Shown: one piece after another, positions 16,871-25,128 of the stretch
Numbering within the stretch: the first letter of the stretch is position 1
How the letters are laid out: each line of letters opens with the position of its first letter
Origin: an uncultured Kiritimatiellota bacterium
Lineage (GTDB): Bacteria; Verrucomicrobiota; Kiritimatiellia; RFP12; UBA1067
Direction: 5' to 3'
DNA: 64,000 nt
NCBI GenBank assembly: GCA_934621385.1
Contig: CAKTUI010000004.1
Span: forward strand, 20,894 to 84,893
Notes under the pieces: model-generated
What the model was told of the DNA's origin: nothing
What the model saw: the letters and a program-made list of their open reading frames with translations, nothing else
Database searches by the model: none
Program-made: the position numbers and the translations under genes

Positions 16871-16879
16871 TGGTATACT
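16871..16879 (+). promoter_or_regulatory. Extended -10 promoter of the TPP riboswitch/thiC
   Basis: TGGTATACT, preceded by a T-tract, starts 15 bases before the riboswitch 5' stem. Confidence 0.65.
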
Positions 16880-16885
16880 ATTTGC

Positions 16886-16976
16886 CGTCGCTTCGGGTGC
16901 CTAAGCGCATGGTGCGCCTCGGCTGAGAAAAACCGATAGAACCTGAACGGGGTAATGCCCGCGTAGGAAAGGACAG
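16886..16976 (+). promoter_or_regulatory. TPP riboswitch (THI element)
   Basis: Contains the conserved THI-box segments in order: CTTCGGGTGCC, GGCTGAGA, ACCGATAGAACCTGAACGGG, GGTAATGCCCGCGTAGGAAA. It ends a few bases before the thiC ATG, next to the GGACAGGA ribosome site, so control of translation start by thiamine pyrophosphate is the likely mode; no terminator hairpin is seen between aptamer and gene. Confidence 0.95.
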
Positions 16977-16981
16977 GACGC

Positions 16982-18286
16982 ATGACACAACTGGAAGCGG
17001 CCCGCAAGGGCCTGGTGACCGAGGCGATGAAAATCGTCGCGGCGGACGAGGGAATTGATGCGGAGACCGTGCGAGTCGCCGTCGTACGCGGCGAGGCCGT
17101 CATCCCGCTGAACATCCACCACACAAACGCACAGCCCATTGGGGTCGGCCGACTCTTCCGCACGAAGATCAACGCGAATCTCGGCCGGAGCGTGACACAT
17201 TCAGGCAAGGGAGACGAACTGGAGAAACTCGCCATCGCACTTAAGGCGGGAGCCGACTTCATCATGGATCTTTCGGTTGGCTCGGATGACCTCAAGTCCA
17301 TTCGACAGGGCTTGCTTGACGCGAGCGACCGTCCGCTCGGCACCGTCCCCGTCTACGAGACGATCTCCCGGCTCGAAGGCGACATCCCGCACATGGATCC
17401 ATCCTTTCTGCTGGACGTCATCCGCGCACAGGCCGAACAGGGCGTTGACTTCATGACGCTTCACGCCGGTCTTCTGCGGGCGGCCATCCCTCTCGCGATG
17501 AAGCGCAAGATGGGCATCGTCAGCCGAGGCGGCTCGATTATGGCCGAATGGATGATGGCCAACAACCGCGAGAATCCCCTGTACGAAAAGTGGGACGAGG
17601 TCCTCGACATTCTCGTCCAGCACGATGTCACCGTCTCTCTCGGCGACGGCCTGCGTTCCGGCTGTCTGGCGGATGCCTCGGATGCCGCGCAATTCGCTGA
17701 ACTGGATGTGCTGGGCGAGCTGGTTGAGCGTTGCCGTGCGCGTGGCGTTCAGGTGATGGTGGAAGGACCGGGCCACATCCCCTTCAACGAAATTCAGATG
17801 AATATGGAGCGCGAGCAGAAAGTCTGCAAGGATGCTCCCTTCTACGTGCTTGGTCCCGTCGTTACGGATGTCGCGCCCGGCTACGACCACATCGTCTCGG
17901 CGATTGGCGCAACGGCGGCGGCGACCTACGGGGCTTCGCTTCTCTGCTATGTCACGCCCGCCGAACACCTTGGACTTCCCGATGCCGACGAGGTGCATCG
18001 CGGCTGTATCGCCTCCCGCATCGCCGCGCATGCGGGTGATGTCGCCCGTGGACTGAAGGGTGCGCGGACACAAGACGACGCGATGGCCGATGCGCGGCGA
18101 AACTTCTGCTGGGACGAACAGTTTGCGGCATCGCTCGACCCCGAGCATGCGCGGACACGCTGGCTGAAGACGCGGGCGCTCACCGATGCCGACCATGGCG
18201 ACGACCACTGCTCAATGTGCGGCAAGCAGTTCTGCGCCGTGCGCACGTCACGCCGCATACGCGACCTCGCGGCGAAAAGCCTCTGA
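16982..18286 (+). CDS. thiC: Phosphomethylpyrimidine synthase
   Basis: Radical-SAM enzyme that rearranges aminoimidazole ribotide to 4-amino-5-hydroxymethyl-2-methylpyrimidine phosphate, the pyrimidine half of thiamine. It has 434 residues, the short form lacking the N-terminal extension of the proteobacterial enzyme (about 600). It shows the QPIGVGRLFRTKINANLG region, EGPGHIPFNEIQMNME, GYDHIVSAIGATAAATYGASLLCYVTP and the C-terminal cluster motif CSMCGKQFC at 410-418 (CxxCxxxxC). Direct control by the TPP riboswitch upstream is expected. It stands alone: no thiD/thiE neighbours; the next gene is convergent. Confidence 0.97.
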   Translation: MTQLEAARKGLVTEAMKIVAADEGIDAETVRVAVVRGEAVIPLNIHHTNAQPIGVGRLFRTKINANLGRSVTHSGKGDELEKLAIALKAGADFIMDLSVGSDDLKSIRQGLLDASDRPLGTVPVYETISRLEGDIPHMDPSFLLDVIRAQAEQGVDFMTLHAGLLRAAIPLAMKRKMGIVSRGGSIMAEWMMANNRENPLYEKWDEVLDILVQHDVTVSLGDGLRSGCLADASDAAQFAELDVLGELVERCRARGVQVMVEGPGHIPFNEIQMNMEREQKVCKDAPFYVLGPVVTDVAPGYDHIVSAIGATAAATYGASLLCYVTPAEHLGLPDADEVHRGCIASRIAAHAGDVARGLKGARTQDDAMADARRNFCWDEQFAASLDPEHARTRWLKTRALTDADHGDDHCSMCGKQFCAVRTSRRIRDLAAKSL

Positions 18287-18303
18287 TGCCGCGTGGTGGG
18301 TGA

Positions 18304-19224
18304 CTACCAGGCGCAACCGATGAGGTTCAGTGCATTGTCGTGCCCGATGAGGCGGCACTCCCCTTCCGTCAGTCCGACGCGTGTGCGCAGAATCTCCATG
18401 CATCTGGCAATCGGAGTCGTGGCTCCCACGAGGCACTTGCGGGCCGGGTTCCACAGGAGCCCGTTGGGTTCCAACCGCGCATGGGCGCCGCAGACCTCGT
18501 ATTCGCCCGGCGGCAAGCCAGCCGGATACTGTGCATCCGACACGGCGATCAGCCGCGTGGCAGGGACGGCTCGGCAGTAAAGCTTCAGCATCGTATCGGG
18601 AAGATGGTGTCCGTCCGGAATGAACATGACGGACGCACGGTTCTCGACCAGGGCCGTGTAGACGATGTTGTCGTGTCGATTCACCTCGTTCGGGATGCCA
18701 TTGCCGAGATGTGTAAACGCCCGGGCACCCGCCGCAAGGCACGGCTCGATGTCCGCCGGGCTTGTCGCCAGCTGATGTCCAAGCGAGACGGTCACGCCCC
18801 GTTCAGTCAGTGCCTTCACGAATGCGGGCATTCCGGGAACTTCCGCCGCGACATTGACGAGTCGGATCAGTCCCTCCGCAACATCCTGAAAGCGGTCGAA
18901 AAGCCCCATGTCCGGCGCATGGACCCATTCGATGGGATGCGTCCCGACGGCCCCGGGACGATTCGAGATGAACGGTCCCTCAAGAAAGAAGCCGAGGATG
19001 TTCCGCGCACAGACCTCGTATTTTTGCCGCGCCGCGACAACGATTCGAATCGTTTCGATCAGCATCTCGGGGTCGCCCGTGACAAGCGTCGGCAGATAGC
19101 CGACCGTGCCGTCCGCCGCCAGGCGTTCCGTCACGCGCTTGACGGCCTCGACCGTCAACCCCCGCGCATTGAAGTCAACGCCTGCGTAGCCATTGACCTG
19201 AAGGTCGATCCACCCGGCGTTCAT
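18304..19224 (-). CDS. nagA: N-acetylglucosamine-6-phosphate deacetylase-like amidohydrolase
   Basis: Removes the acetyl group from GlcNAc-6-P to yield glucosamine-6-P for NagB. Motifs are DLQVNGYAGVDF, LGFFLEGPFIS with the metal glutamate, SLGHQLA and FTHLGNG with metal histidines, DGHHLP and the catalytic VSDA aspartate. The protein has only 306 residues, against about 380 in typical NagA, because it starts almost directly at the barrel and lacks the N-terminal half of the small beta-sandwich domain. The ATG at 19224 overlaps the upstream stop (ATGA). Last gene of the amino-sugar operon; together with nagB it strongly marks the pathway. Confidence 0.85.
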   Translation of the reverse strand: MNAGWIDLQVNGYAGVDFNARGLTVEAVKRVTERLAADGTVGYLPTLVTGDPEMLIETIRIVVAARQKYEVCARNILGFFLEGPFISNRPGAVGTHPIEWVHAPDMGLFDRFQDVAEGLIRLVNVAAEVPGMPAFVKALTERGVTVSLGHQLATSPADIEPCLAAGARAFTHLGNGIPNEVNRHDNIVYTALVENRASVMFIPDGHHLPDTMLKLYCRAVPATRLIAVSDAQYPAGLPPGEYEVCGAHARLEPNGLLWNPARKCLVGATTPIARCMEILRTRVGLTEGECRLIGHDNALNLIGCAW

Positions 19225-20513
19225 TCGTGCGCCTTCTTCCACGCCTCGACAATCGTGTAGTACTTGACGAGCATATTGTCAATGTACAGCGGGTCCTCGC
19301 GTCCGGCCTTCATCCAATCGAGATAGGTGTGAACGACCTGGGAGAAATGCGCCTCGTGTCCGATGTCGTACGCCTTCGGGTAGGAGATGCGCCAAACGCC
19401 CGGTTCCTCCGTCTCCTGTGCCGCGACACCGGGCCACGATTTCTCAATGCGGACGAGTGCCGCGTCAAGCGCACGGCGAGTTGCCGCCGCGTCGCCCCGC
19501 GAGCGGACGTAGAGGACTGGCCTGTAGCCCTCCTTCGGTCCCTGACGGATGAAGACCTCCGCCTTTGTGCCGCGCATCATCGAATCGTGCGTGTCGCCCG
19601 TGCCCTCCGGGGCCATGAAGTTCCAGATGACGGAGACTTTGCACGAAACGCCCTTCAGTTTCCAGACGAACTCCCCATTGGCCTCGCAATCAAAATCCGC
19701 CGCGCACGATCCGCCCGTGGACATCTTGTACTGTGCGGGCGTCAGGTGCGTCGGCCAAGTGCGGGACGAGACGATCTCGACATCATTCGTCGTCAGGCGG
19801 ACATCCGGAAACGCCTCCCACTGGACGAGGTCAACGAGATGCGTCGTCACGTCCACGATGCCCTCGCCCAGGATTCGCGTGTCGTAGTACCAGGTCGGAC
19901 GCTGCAATGGCGAACCATTGACGAGCTTGCAGAAGTGGTGAACCGAAATCTTCGTAATGGCGGGATTATCGGGCGTGCCCTTCTCCTGCTCGCCATAGAG
20001 GGTGCGATCCTGCGTCAAGGCGCGCTGGAGAATCGTGGTAATCTCATTACGCTCAGTCATGATGTCGGCGAAGAAGAGACCCTTTTCCTGGGCGAGCCGC
20101 GCCGCTCGGACAGTCTTCTCATAGACGGACGGCGTGATGGCCATCGGCTTGTCGGCCAGGACATTCACGCCCGCCTCAACCGCCGCGAGCGCATAGTCGC
20201 CCTTGCGATTGTTCTTGCCGGCCAGGATGACGACGGGCGAATCTCCCAGCGAACCCGACTTGGCTTCAGCGACGAAGCACTCCAGGTAATCCGCACCGCG
20301 ATAGACGACCTCCCGCCAGGCCGTCGGATTCTCGGCGCGGGCATTGAAGTTCGAGACGAGTTGCAGGTGGGCATCGAGTTCCGGACCGTTTGGCGCAAAG
20401 ACCTTCACTTCGGGGGAGACCGCCGGATAGGGTCGGTTCTGGACGAGGGACGCATGGAAGTGTCCGGGGTCGAGGGTGACGAGGCTAACCGCCAGGAGCA
20501 ATGAGGTTGTCAT
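19221..20513 (-). CDS. Putative oxidoreductase (Gfo/Idh/MocA-like with distinct C-terminal domain)
   Basis: About 430 residues from the ATG at 20513. The N-terminus has a short hydrophobic stretch (TTSLLLAVSLVTL) that leads straight into LDPGHFHASLVQ, so it may be a signal or part of the first strand. VVILAGKNNRKGDYALAAVEAG and VLADKPMAI give the Gfo/Idh/MocA-type dinucleotide domain with its DKP motif. The large C-terminal half (HHFCKLVNG, GEGIVDVTTHLVDLVQWEAFP) matches the oxidoreductase C-terminal type found in Bacteroidetes and Verrucomicrobia glycan loci. Substrate unknown; it probably acts on a sugar or glycoside. It overlaps nagA by four bases and follows the symporter gene by one base. 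Confidence 0.75.
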   Translation of the reverse strand: MTTSLLLAVSLVTLDPGHFHASLVQNRPYPAVSPEVKVFAPNGPELDAHLQLVSNFNARAENPTAWREVVYRGADYLECFVAEAKSGSLGDSPVVILAGKNNRKGDYALAAVEAGVNVLADKPMAITPSVYEKTVRAARLAQEKGLFFADIMTERNEITTILQRALTQDRTLYGEQEKGTPDNPAITKISVHHFCKLVNGSPLQRPTWYYDTRILGEGIVDVTTHLVDLVQWEAFPDVRLTTNDVEIVSSRTWPTHLTPAQYKMSTGGSCAADFDCEANGEFVWKLKGVSCKVSVIWNFMAPEGTGDTHDSMMRGTKAEVFIRQGPKEGYRPVLYVRSRGDAAATRRALDAALVRIEKSWPGVAAQETEEPGVWRISYPKAYDIGHEAHFSQVVHTYLDWMKAGREDPLYIDNMLVKYYTIVEAWKKAHE

Positions 20514-20514
20514 A

Positions 20515-22029
20515 TCAGTATTCCTTCTTTTCAATTCGATTCATGAAATCAGCTACGGCCGCACGGTCGGCCGATGTGTCGCGGAACAGGCACGTGCCGA
20601 GGACGAGGCCCGCCACAGTGGCCAGTGCCGTCGTGGGGAAAATCCAGACCATTTCGCGCAGGAAAGCCAAGTTGGGCGTAGACCCAAGTGCAAAGAGCAG
20701 AAGGCCGACGACGATGCCGACGACCAGTCCGCAAAGCCCGGATCGACGCGAGAGTTCACGCACGAAGACACCACCAAGCATGGGAATCGCGATGGGCGGC
20801 AGGAAGACGCCAAAGACCTTGTTGGAGAGGTTGAAGAGGTCGTCCGCCCCTTGGGCGTATTGCATCACGAAGGCAAGTGCCACGACGAGTCCGCCAACGA
20901 TGACTGTCGCGGCACGGGCGGCAACCATCTTTGCGGTCGCCGAAGGCCGACGGACGAACTTCAGGTAAAGCTCGTTCACCATGACGGCCGCCGCCGCGTT
21001 GAAATTGCCCGCCAATGAACTCATGGTCGCCGAAAACATCGCCGCGATAACAAGACCAATCAGTCCGACCGGCAGAACTTCGCGGCAAAGGAGCGCATAG
21101 ACACCATTCAGTTCCGTCTCGGGCAGGCCCGGCAGGAAGACACGGGCCGCCATGGCCGGAAAGAAGAAAACCGGCGGCCCGACAAAGAGGAGCACCGCGA
21201 CAAGATAGGCCATCTTCCGCGCATCCCGTTCGCTTTTCGTCGCGTAGTACCGCTGGATGAGCGACCAGTTCGTCGACAGGGTCGAGCCGACGCAACAGAA
21301 GAAGACAAGCAGATAAATCCACGTGTACTTGCCCGCCGTGAAGTCGAAGAATCCGACGGGAACACCATCAAGGAAGACCTTGAAGCCGTGGAGAAGCCCC
21401 GCGCCCCCATCCATGGACGCAAGCCGTCCGAGGCAAAGAAACGGCAGGAGGAGCACGACCGCAAGAATGACCAAGAACTGAATGAAGTCACATGCCAGCG
21501 TGGCCTTCAGTCCGCCGAGAAAGGTATAAAGGATGATAATCACTCCCGAGATGCACACCGACCAGAAAAGCGGAAAGCCCATCCCAACGCCGACCACCGT
21601 GCCAATGGCGAGCAACTTGAGCGCATTGTCGAGGAGCTGCATGGGCAGGCCGAGAATGGCCAGCGTCCGACACATGGTGGGCGTATACCGCTCGGCGATG
21701 TAGTCGATGGGGCTTCCCTTCGCCGCCCGTCGCCACCGCACGGCCAGGAACCAGGCACCAAGCAGAACGGCCGGAACCGAGAGCCAGCTCACCGTTACGG
21801 GAACCCAGCCGAACTTGTAGGCAAGGGCCGAATACATGACAAAGGCAAGAGCCGAAAAGCTGTTCATGTAGAACGAGACACCCGCGAGCCACCAGGGCGT
21901 CGTCTTGTCGTTCCCAAAGAACTGGTCGGACGATGCCGACCGTCGGCTGTAGTAGAAACCAACGCCAATCATCACCGCAAAAAACGCGGCGATGATGGCG
22001 TAGTCCGCGAAGGCAAGCGCGTTCTCCAC
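20515..22029 (-). CDS. Sodium:solute symporter (SSS family)
   Basis: A 504-residue polytopic inner-membrane protein with about 13 hydrophobic helices. It opens with ADYAIIAAFFAVMIGVGFYYSRR, followed by SSDQFFGNDKTTPWWLAGVSF, which is typical of the SSS family (SGLT/PutP/NanT-like sodium symporters). YIAERY and the SATMSSLAGNFNAAAAVMVNELY region near residue 340 fit the sodium-binding helix 8. Placed between nagB and nagA, it most likely imports the sugar, amino sugar or uronate handled by the operon. Specificity cannot be read from sequence. Confidence 0.9.
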   Translation of the reverse strand: MENALAFADYAIIAAFFAVMIGVGFYYSRRSASSDQFFGNDKTTPWWLAGVSFYMNSFSALAFVMYSALAYKFGWVPVTVSWLSVPAVLLGAWFLAVRWRRAAKGSPIDYIAERYTPTMCRTLAILGLPMQLLDNALKLLAIGTVVGVGMGFPLFWSVCISGVIIILYTFLGGLKATLACDFIQFLVILAVVLLLPFLCLGRLASMDGGAGLLHGFKVFLDGVPVGFFDFTAGKYTWIYLLVFFCCVGSTLSTNWSLIQRYYATKSERDARKMAYLVAVLLFVGPPVFFFPAMAARVFLPGLPETELNGVYALLCREVLPVGLIGLVIAAMFSATMSSLAGNFNAAAAVMVNELYLKFVRRPSATAKMVAARAATVIVGGLVVALAFVMQYAQGADDLFNLSNKVFGVFLPPIAIPMLGGVFVRELSRRSGLCGLVVGIVVGLLLFALGSTPNLAFLREMVWIFPTTALATVAGLVLGTCLFRDTSADRAAVADFMNRIEKKEY

Positions 22030-22033
22030 GGGC

Positions 22034-22777
22034 TTACCTTGTCAGAAGTGCCGCGGCCGGCGGGTCAAGGTAAAGCTCGCAATCGGCGTGCGTCCGCAGG
22101 GAAGTTGCGGGGACTTCGGGGCTGATTGCGTTCTCGACGGTGTGCTTCACCGCCTCGGCCTTCCGGGCATCGGGGACGATGACGACGATGGACTTCGTCG
22201 CCAGAATTTGCGGAACCGTCATCGAGTAGGCATGGGTCGGAACCGCATCAAGACTCGGATACCACCCCTCGCCGACCTGCTGACGGCGGCAGACTTCATC
22301 CAACTTGACGACGGCATACGCCTCCTTCGTCTCAAAATCGGCCGGCGGATCGTTGAAGGCGATGTGACCGTTCTCGCCGATGCCAATGCAGGCGAGGTCA
22401 ATCGGCTTTTCACGGACGGCCGCCGCCAACCGTGCGCACTCCGCCGCCGTGTCGGGCGCATCACCGCCAACGAATGTGAAGTTCTTCACCAAGCAGGGCA
22501 ACTTGGACAGCAGGCGTTCGACCAGAAACCGCCGGAAGCTCGCGGGATGGTCGGCAGGAATGCCGACATACTCATCCAGATGGAAGCCGCAGACCTTCGA
22601 CCAGTCGATTTCCGTGTGGCTCAGCAACGCCTCGATGAACTCAAACTGACTCGCCGCGCTGGCAAAAATGACGCGGGCCTCACCCCGCGCTTCAATTGCC
22701 GCGCAAATCTTGCTCGCCGCCGCATCCGCCGCGAGCCATCCCATATCATTCTTATCCTTGCCAACAATAATCTTCAT
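22034..22777 (-). CDS. nagB: Glucosamine-6-phosphate deaminase
   Basis: Converts glucosamine-6-P to fructose-6-P and ammonia, the final entry step into glycolysis. It has 247 residues from the ATG at 22777; the longer frame adds 13 basic residues with no ribosome site. Family motifs are CGFHLDEYVGIPADHPASF (catalytic Asp and neighbours), FVGGDAPD, ACIGIGENGHIAFNDPP with the catalytic Glu/His set, and AYSMTVPQIL. Length is close to the usual 240-270. It follows a Gfo/Idh gene by 54 bases and precedes the symporter gene by four bases. Confidence 0.92.
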   Translation of the reverse strand: MKIIVGKDKNDMGWLAADAAASKICAAIEARGEARVIFASAASQFEFIEALLSHTEIDWSKVCGFHLDEYVGIPADHPASFRRFLVERLLSKLPCLVKNFTFVGGDAPDTAAECARLAAAVREKPIDLACIGIGENGHIAFNDPPADFETKEAYAVVKLDEVCRRQQVGEGWYPSLDAVPTHAYSMTVPQILATKSIVVIVPDARKAEAVKHTVENAISPEVPATSLRTHADCELYLDPPAAALLTR

Positions 22778-22831
22778 ATCCAACTTTCTTTTCGACTTGT
22801 TTCCAATAGAAATCATCCGGCGGTCTTTCGA

Positions 22832-23815
22832 CTACTTCCGCGCCGCCTCCAGCACGTCCGCAAGCGTGACGGGCATTCCGCCGCGCTTTGCGGACACTTC
22901 CGCCGCCTCCATGAGGGCGGCGATTTCAAGCGTTTCCTCGGGACTGAACGGAACAACACCCGTCTTGAAGAACTTCAAAATCTCACGCAGAAGCGGCTCG
23001 TATCCCTGGTAGCCATCGAAGACGACGACCAGATTCGCCGGATCCTTCGGCTTCACCGGCAGGATGTATCCCGTGTAGGTCGACCAGTCGTGCCGAAAGA
23101 GGTGAAGTTGCCCCATGCGCCCGTTCGGATAGGCAATGTTGATGACATCGTCCGATTCACTGCGGAAGCAACTGACTTTCTCGGCCCCCGTCCCCATGAC
23201 CGCCACATAAGGCTCAAAGCCATGAATGCCGTACCAGCTGTAGAAGTTGTGCGTACCCTGCGCCTCCTCCGGGGAAGGCGACGTGAGCGCAACCGTCCGA
23301 ATCGGGCCATACGTCCCCGCCCGAACCTCCCGAATCACGCGTCCGAAACGCAGAGCCGAGGACGAGAAGTACTTCGCGTTCAACCGTTTGCCAAGCTCAT
23401 AAATGCGCAGCGCGTCATGCAGGTTGTGCGCAAGGGGCTTGTCGATGAAGCAGGGCTTGCCCGACCGAAAGACCTTTTCGGCCTGCGCCAGGTGCTCACG
23501 CCCATCGTTCGTCTCAAGGCAAATGCAATCCACGCGGGCAATCAGCTCGTCAATGTCAGGGACGATTTCAACGCCCATCTCCCGCATCTGCGCAAGGTAC
23601 TTCGGGTAGCGGTTCGTGGCCGAGATGATGTCCCTCGACCCCCACTGGTAGGCGTGGGTGACGCGGAAGCCCTCGGCCTCCGGGCTTCGGTCGACATTCA
23701 TGAACTTGGTGAAGGCAATCACATGGCTCGTGTCGAGTCCGATGATGCCGACTTTCAGTTCCGCCGCCGCGACACCGGCCGTAAGGCAGGCAAAAAGAAG
23801 TAAAAGGCGTTTCAT
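22832..23815 (-). CDS. Secreted Gfo/Idh/MocA family oxidoreductase
   Basis: 327 residues from the ATG at 23815, which overlaps the upstream stop as ATGA. A Sec signal peptide (KRLLLLFACLTAGVAAA) comes first. The nucleotide-binding strand LKVGIIGLDTSHVIAF, CICLETNDGREH and CFIDKPLAHN (DKP in place of EKP) follow. The C-terminal sheet includes the WYGIHGFEPYVAVMG segment, where the catalytic histidine of this family usually lies. Export of an NAD(P)-type enzyme suggests a tightly bound cofactor, as in glycoside-cleaving Gfo/Idh enzymes; that is inference. It sits in the amino-sugar operon. Confidence 0.8.
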   Translation of the reverse strand: MKRLLLLFACLTAGVAAAELKVGIIGLDTSHVIAFTKFMNVDRSPEAEGFRVTHAYQWGSRDIISATNRYPKYLAQMREMGVEIVPDIDELIARVDCICLETNDGREHLAQAEKVFRSGKPCFIDKPLAHNLHDALRIYELGKRLNAKYFSSSALRFGRVIREVRAGTYGPIRTVALTSPSPEEAQGTHNFYSWYGIHGFEPYVAVMGTGAEKVSCFRSESDDVINIAYPNGRMGQLHLFRHDWSTYTGYILPVKPKDPANLVVVFDGYQGYEPLLREILKFFKTGVVPFSPEETLEIAALMEAAEVSAKRGGMPVTLADVLEAARK

Positions 23816-25128
23816 GATAAGGTTTCCCGCTTGTTGAAGAGTGCCTCGTAACGCGGCATCGGCGCAAAGATGCCATCCCGTGGGACATCGCGGAACAGGA
23901 CATCCCAGTTCCTGTAGTTCTGCGGCCCATTGGACTCCAGCAACCCGAGCTTGCCAAGCCCGGGGAACTGCGGCAGACGCTCCGCAACCGCACGATTCCA
24001 CTCGACCAGTACCGGATTGACCGTCAGGTCGGCACAGAAGCACGGCACATTCCGCCGCGCCGCCGCCGCCGCAATCTTCAGCGTCATCGACAGCGTTTTC
24101 GCAATCGGCTTGAGCGCCATGGCACGATAGCCCATCTCCATGCGCCGCTCTGCGTCGGCGACCGTATGCGCCGACTCGTCCGCCGCCAGCCGCAGGGGAA
24201 TGTCGTGGACATCCACCTCGTTCATCTCGTCAAAAGGCTCCTCGACAATCGCAGTCTGCTCGCGTGCACCGATCCGTTCGAGGTGATCGGCAAAACGCAG
24301 GAGCGTCTCCTTGTCGGCATAGCGTCCGTTCGCGTCAAAGTAGTAGAAGGCGCGGCCCGTGGCCGAATCCTCGGTGCGCACCTCGCGCAAGATGGCGTGG
24401 AGTTCGGACACGCGGGCGCAGTCCTTCGCCAACATTTCCTGCTGCGTGCCGGGCTGCCCAATCTTGATTTTGAAGAAGAACGAGCCTCCCCTTACCAACC
24501 TCCGGACCTCATCAAGCGGCGTACCGTAGGTGATGAGTGGAATCATTGCACAGCGCGGATGATGCGCCGGAATTCCCTCTCGCCACGCGGCGGGAACCGC
24601 CGCGTCAAGCGAGGTGAAGCCCTTGTCCCGTGCATAAAGCACCCAGGCCGCATTGTCAACGGCAACGAGCGCATTCAGCGTAAACGTCGGGCGCAGATTG
24701 GCCCGGCCGGAAAGTTTCCGCCCGTAGTCGAGAACCTGCGGGAAGAGCGCGTCCAACAACTCAAACGGCGTCGCGAACGACATTCCCCGCGCCAGTTCAA
24801 CGGCCCGACGGGTCAGCGACAGCATCAGTTCATTGCCCGCCGTTTCCGAACGGCTCATGAAAATCGCCGCGTCGCTCCACAGGACGCTTTGCGTACCAAG
24901 GCCGATTCCCGTCTCGCCCGATTCCGCCGCGAACTTGACGGCGGGCTGCCAAAGTTCCGTCAGATAGCCACCCTTGAAGCCAAACGGGCGCACGAGCGGT
25001 TCCCGTGTGCAACGAAGTGCCGCGTCGGCAATCCTCAGCCGTGCCGCAGATGAATTGGCGATGGGCGCGGCGAATCCGGAACAGGATGCCGCCGCAAGGC
25101 CGCCCAAGAACATTCGCCGCGTCATCAT
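23812..25128 (-). CDS. Tat-exported enolase-superfamily enzyme (mandelate racemase/muconate cycloisomerase type)
   Basis: 438 residues with a twin-arginine-like start (MTRRMFLGGLAAASC). The C-terminal barrel shows the superfamily order: FFFKIKIGQPG (catalytic Lys), YYFDANGRY (metal Asp), IVEEPFDE (metal Glu), LAADESAH (metal Asp/Glu) and ALKPIAKT (second Lys). These residues abstract a proton alpha to a carboxylate, so the substrate is probably a sugar acid or related carboxylate. The pairing with three oxidoreductases suggests an oxidised sugar intermediate. The start overlaps the preceding stop by four bases. Periplasmic location is unusual for this superfamily. Confidence 0.75.
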   Translation of the reverse strand: MMTRRMFLGGLAAASCSGFAAPIANSSAARLRIADAALRCTREPLVRPFGFKGGYLTELWQPAVKFAAESGETGIGLGTQSVLWSDAAIFMSRSETAGNELMLSLTRRAVELARGMSFATPFELLDALFPQVLDYGRKLSGRANLRPTFTLNALVAVDNAAWVLYARDKGFTSLDAAVPAAWREGIPAHHPRCAMIPLITYGTPLDEVRRLVRGGSFFFKIKIGQPGTQQEMLAKDCARVSELHAILREVRTEDSATGRAFYYFDANGRYADKETLLRFADHLERIGAREQTAIVEEPFDEMNEVDVHDIPLRLAADESAHTVADAERRMEMGYRAMALKPIAKTLSMTLKIAAAAARRNVPCFCADLTVNPVLVEWNRAVAERLPQFPGLGKLGLLESNGPQNYRNWDVLFRDVPRDGIFAPMPRYEALFNKRETLS

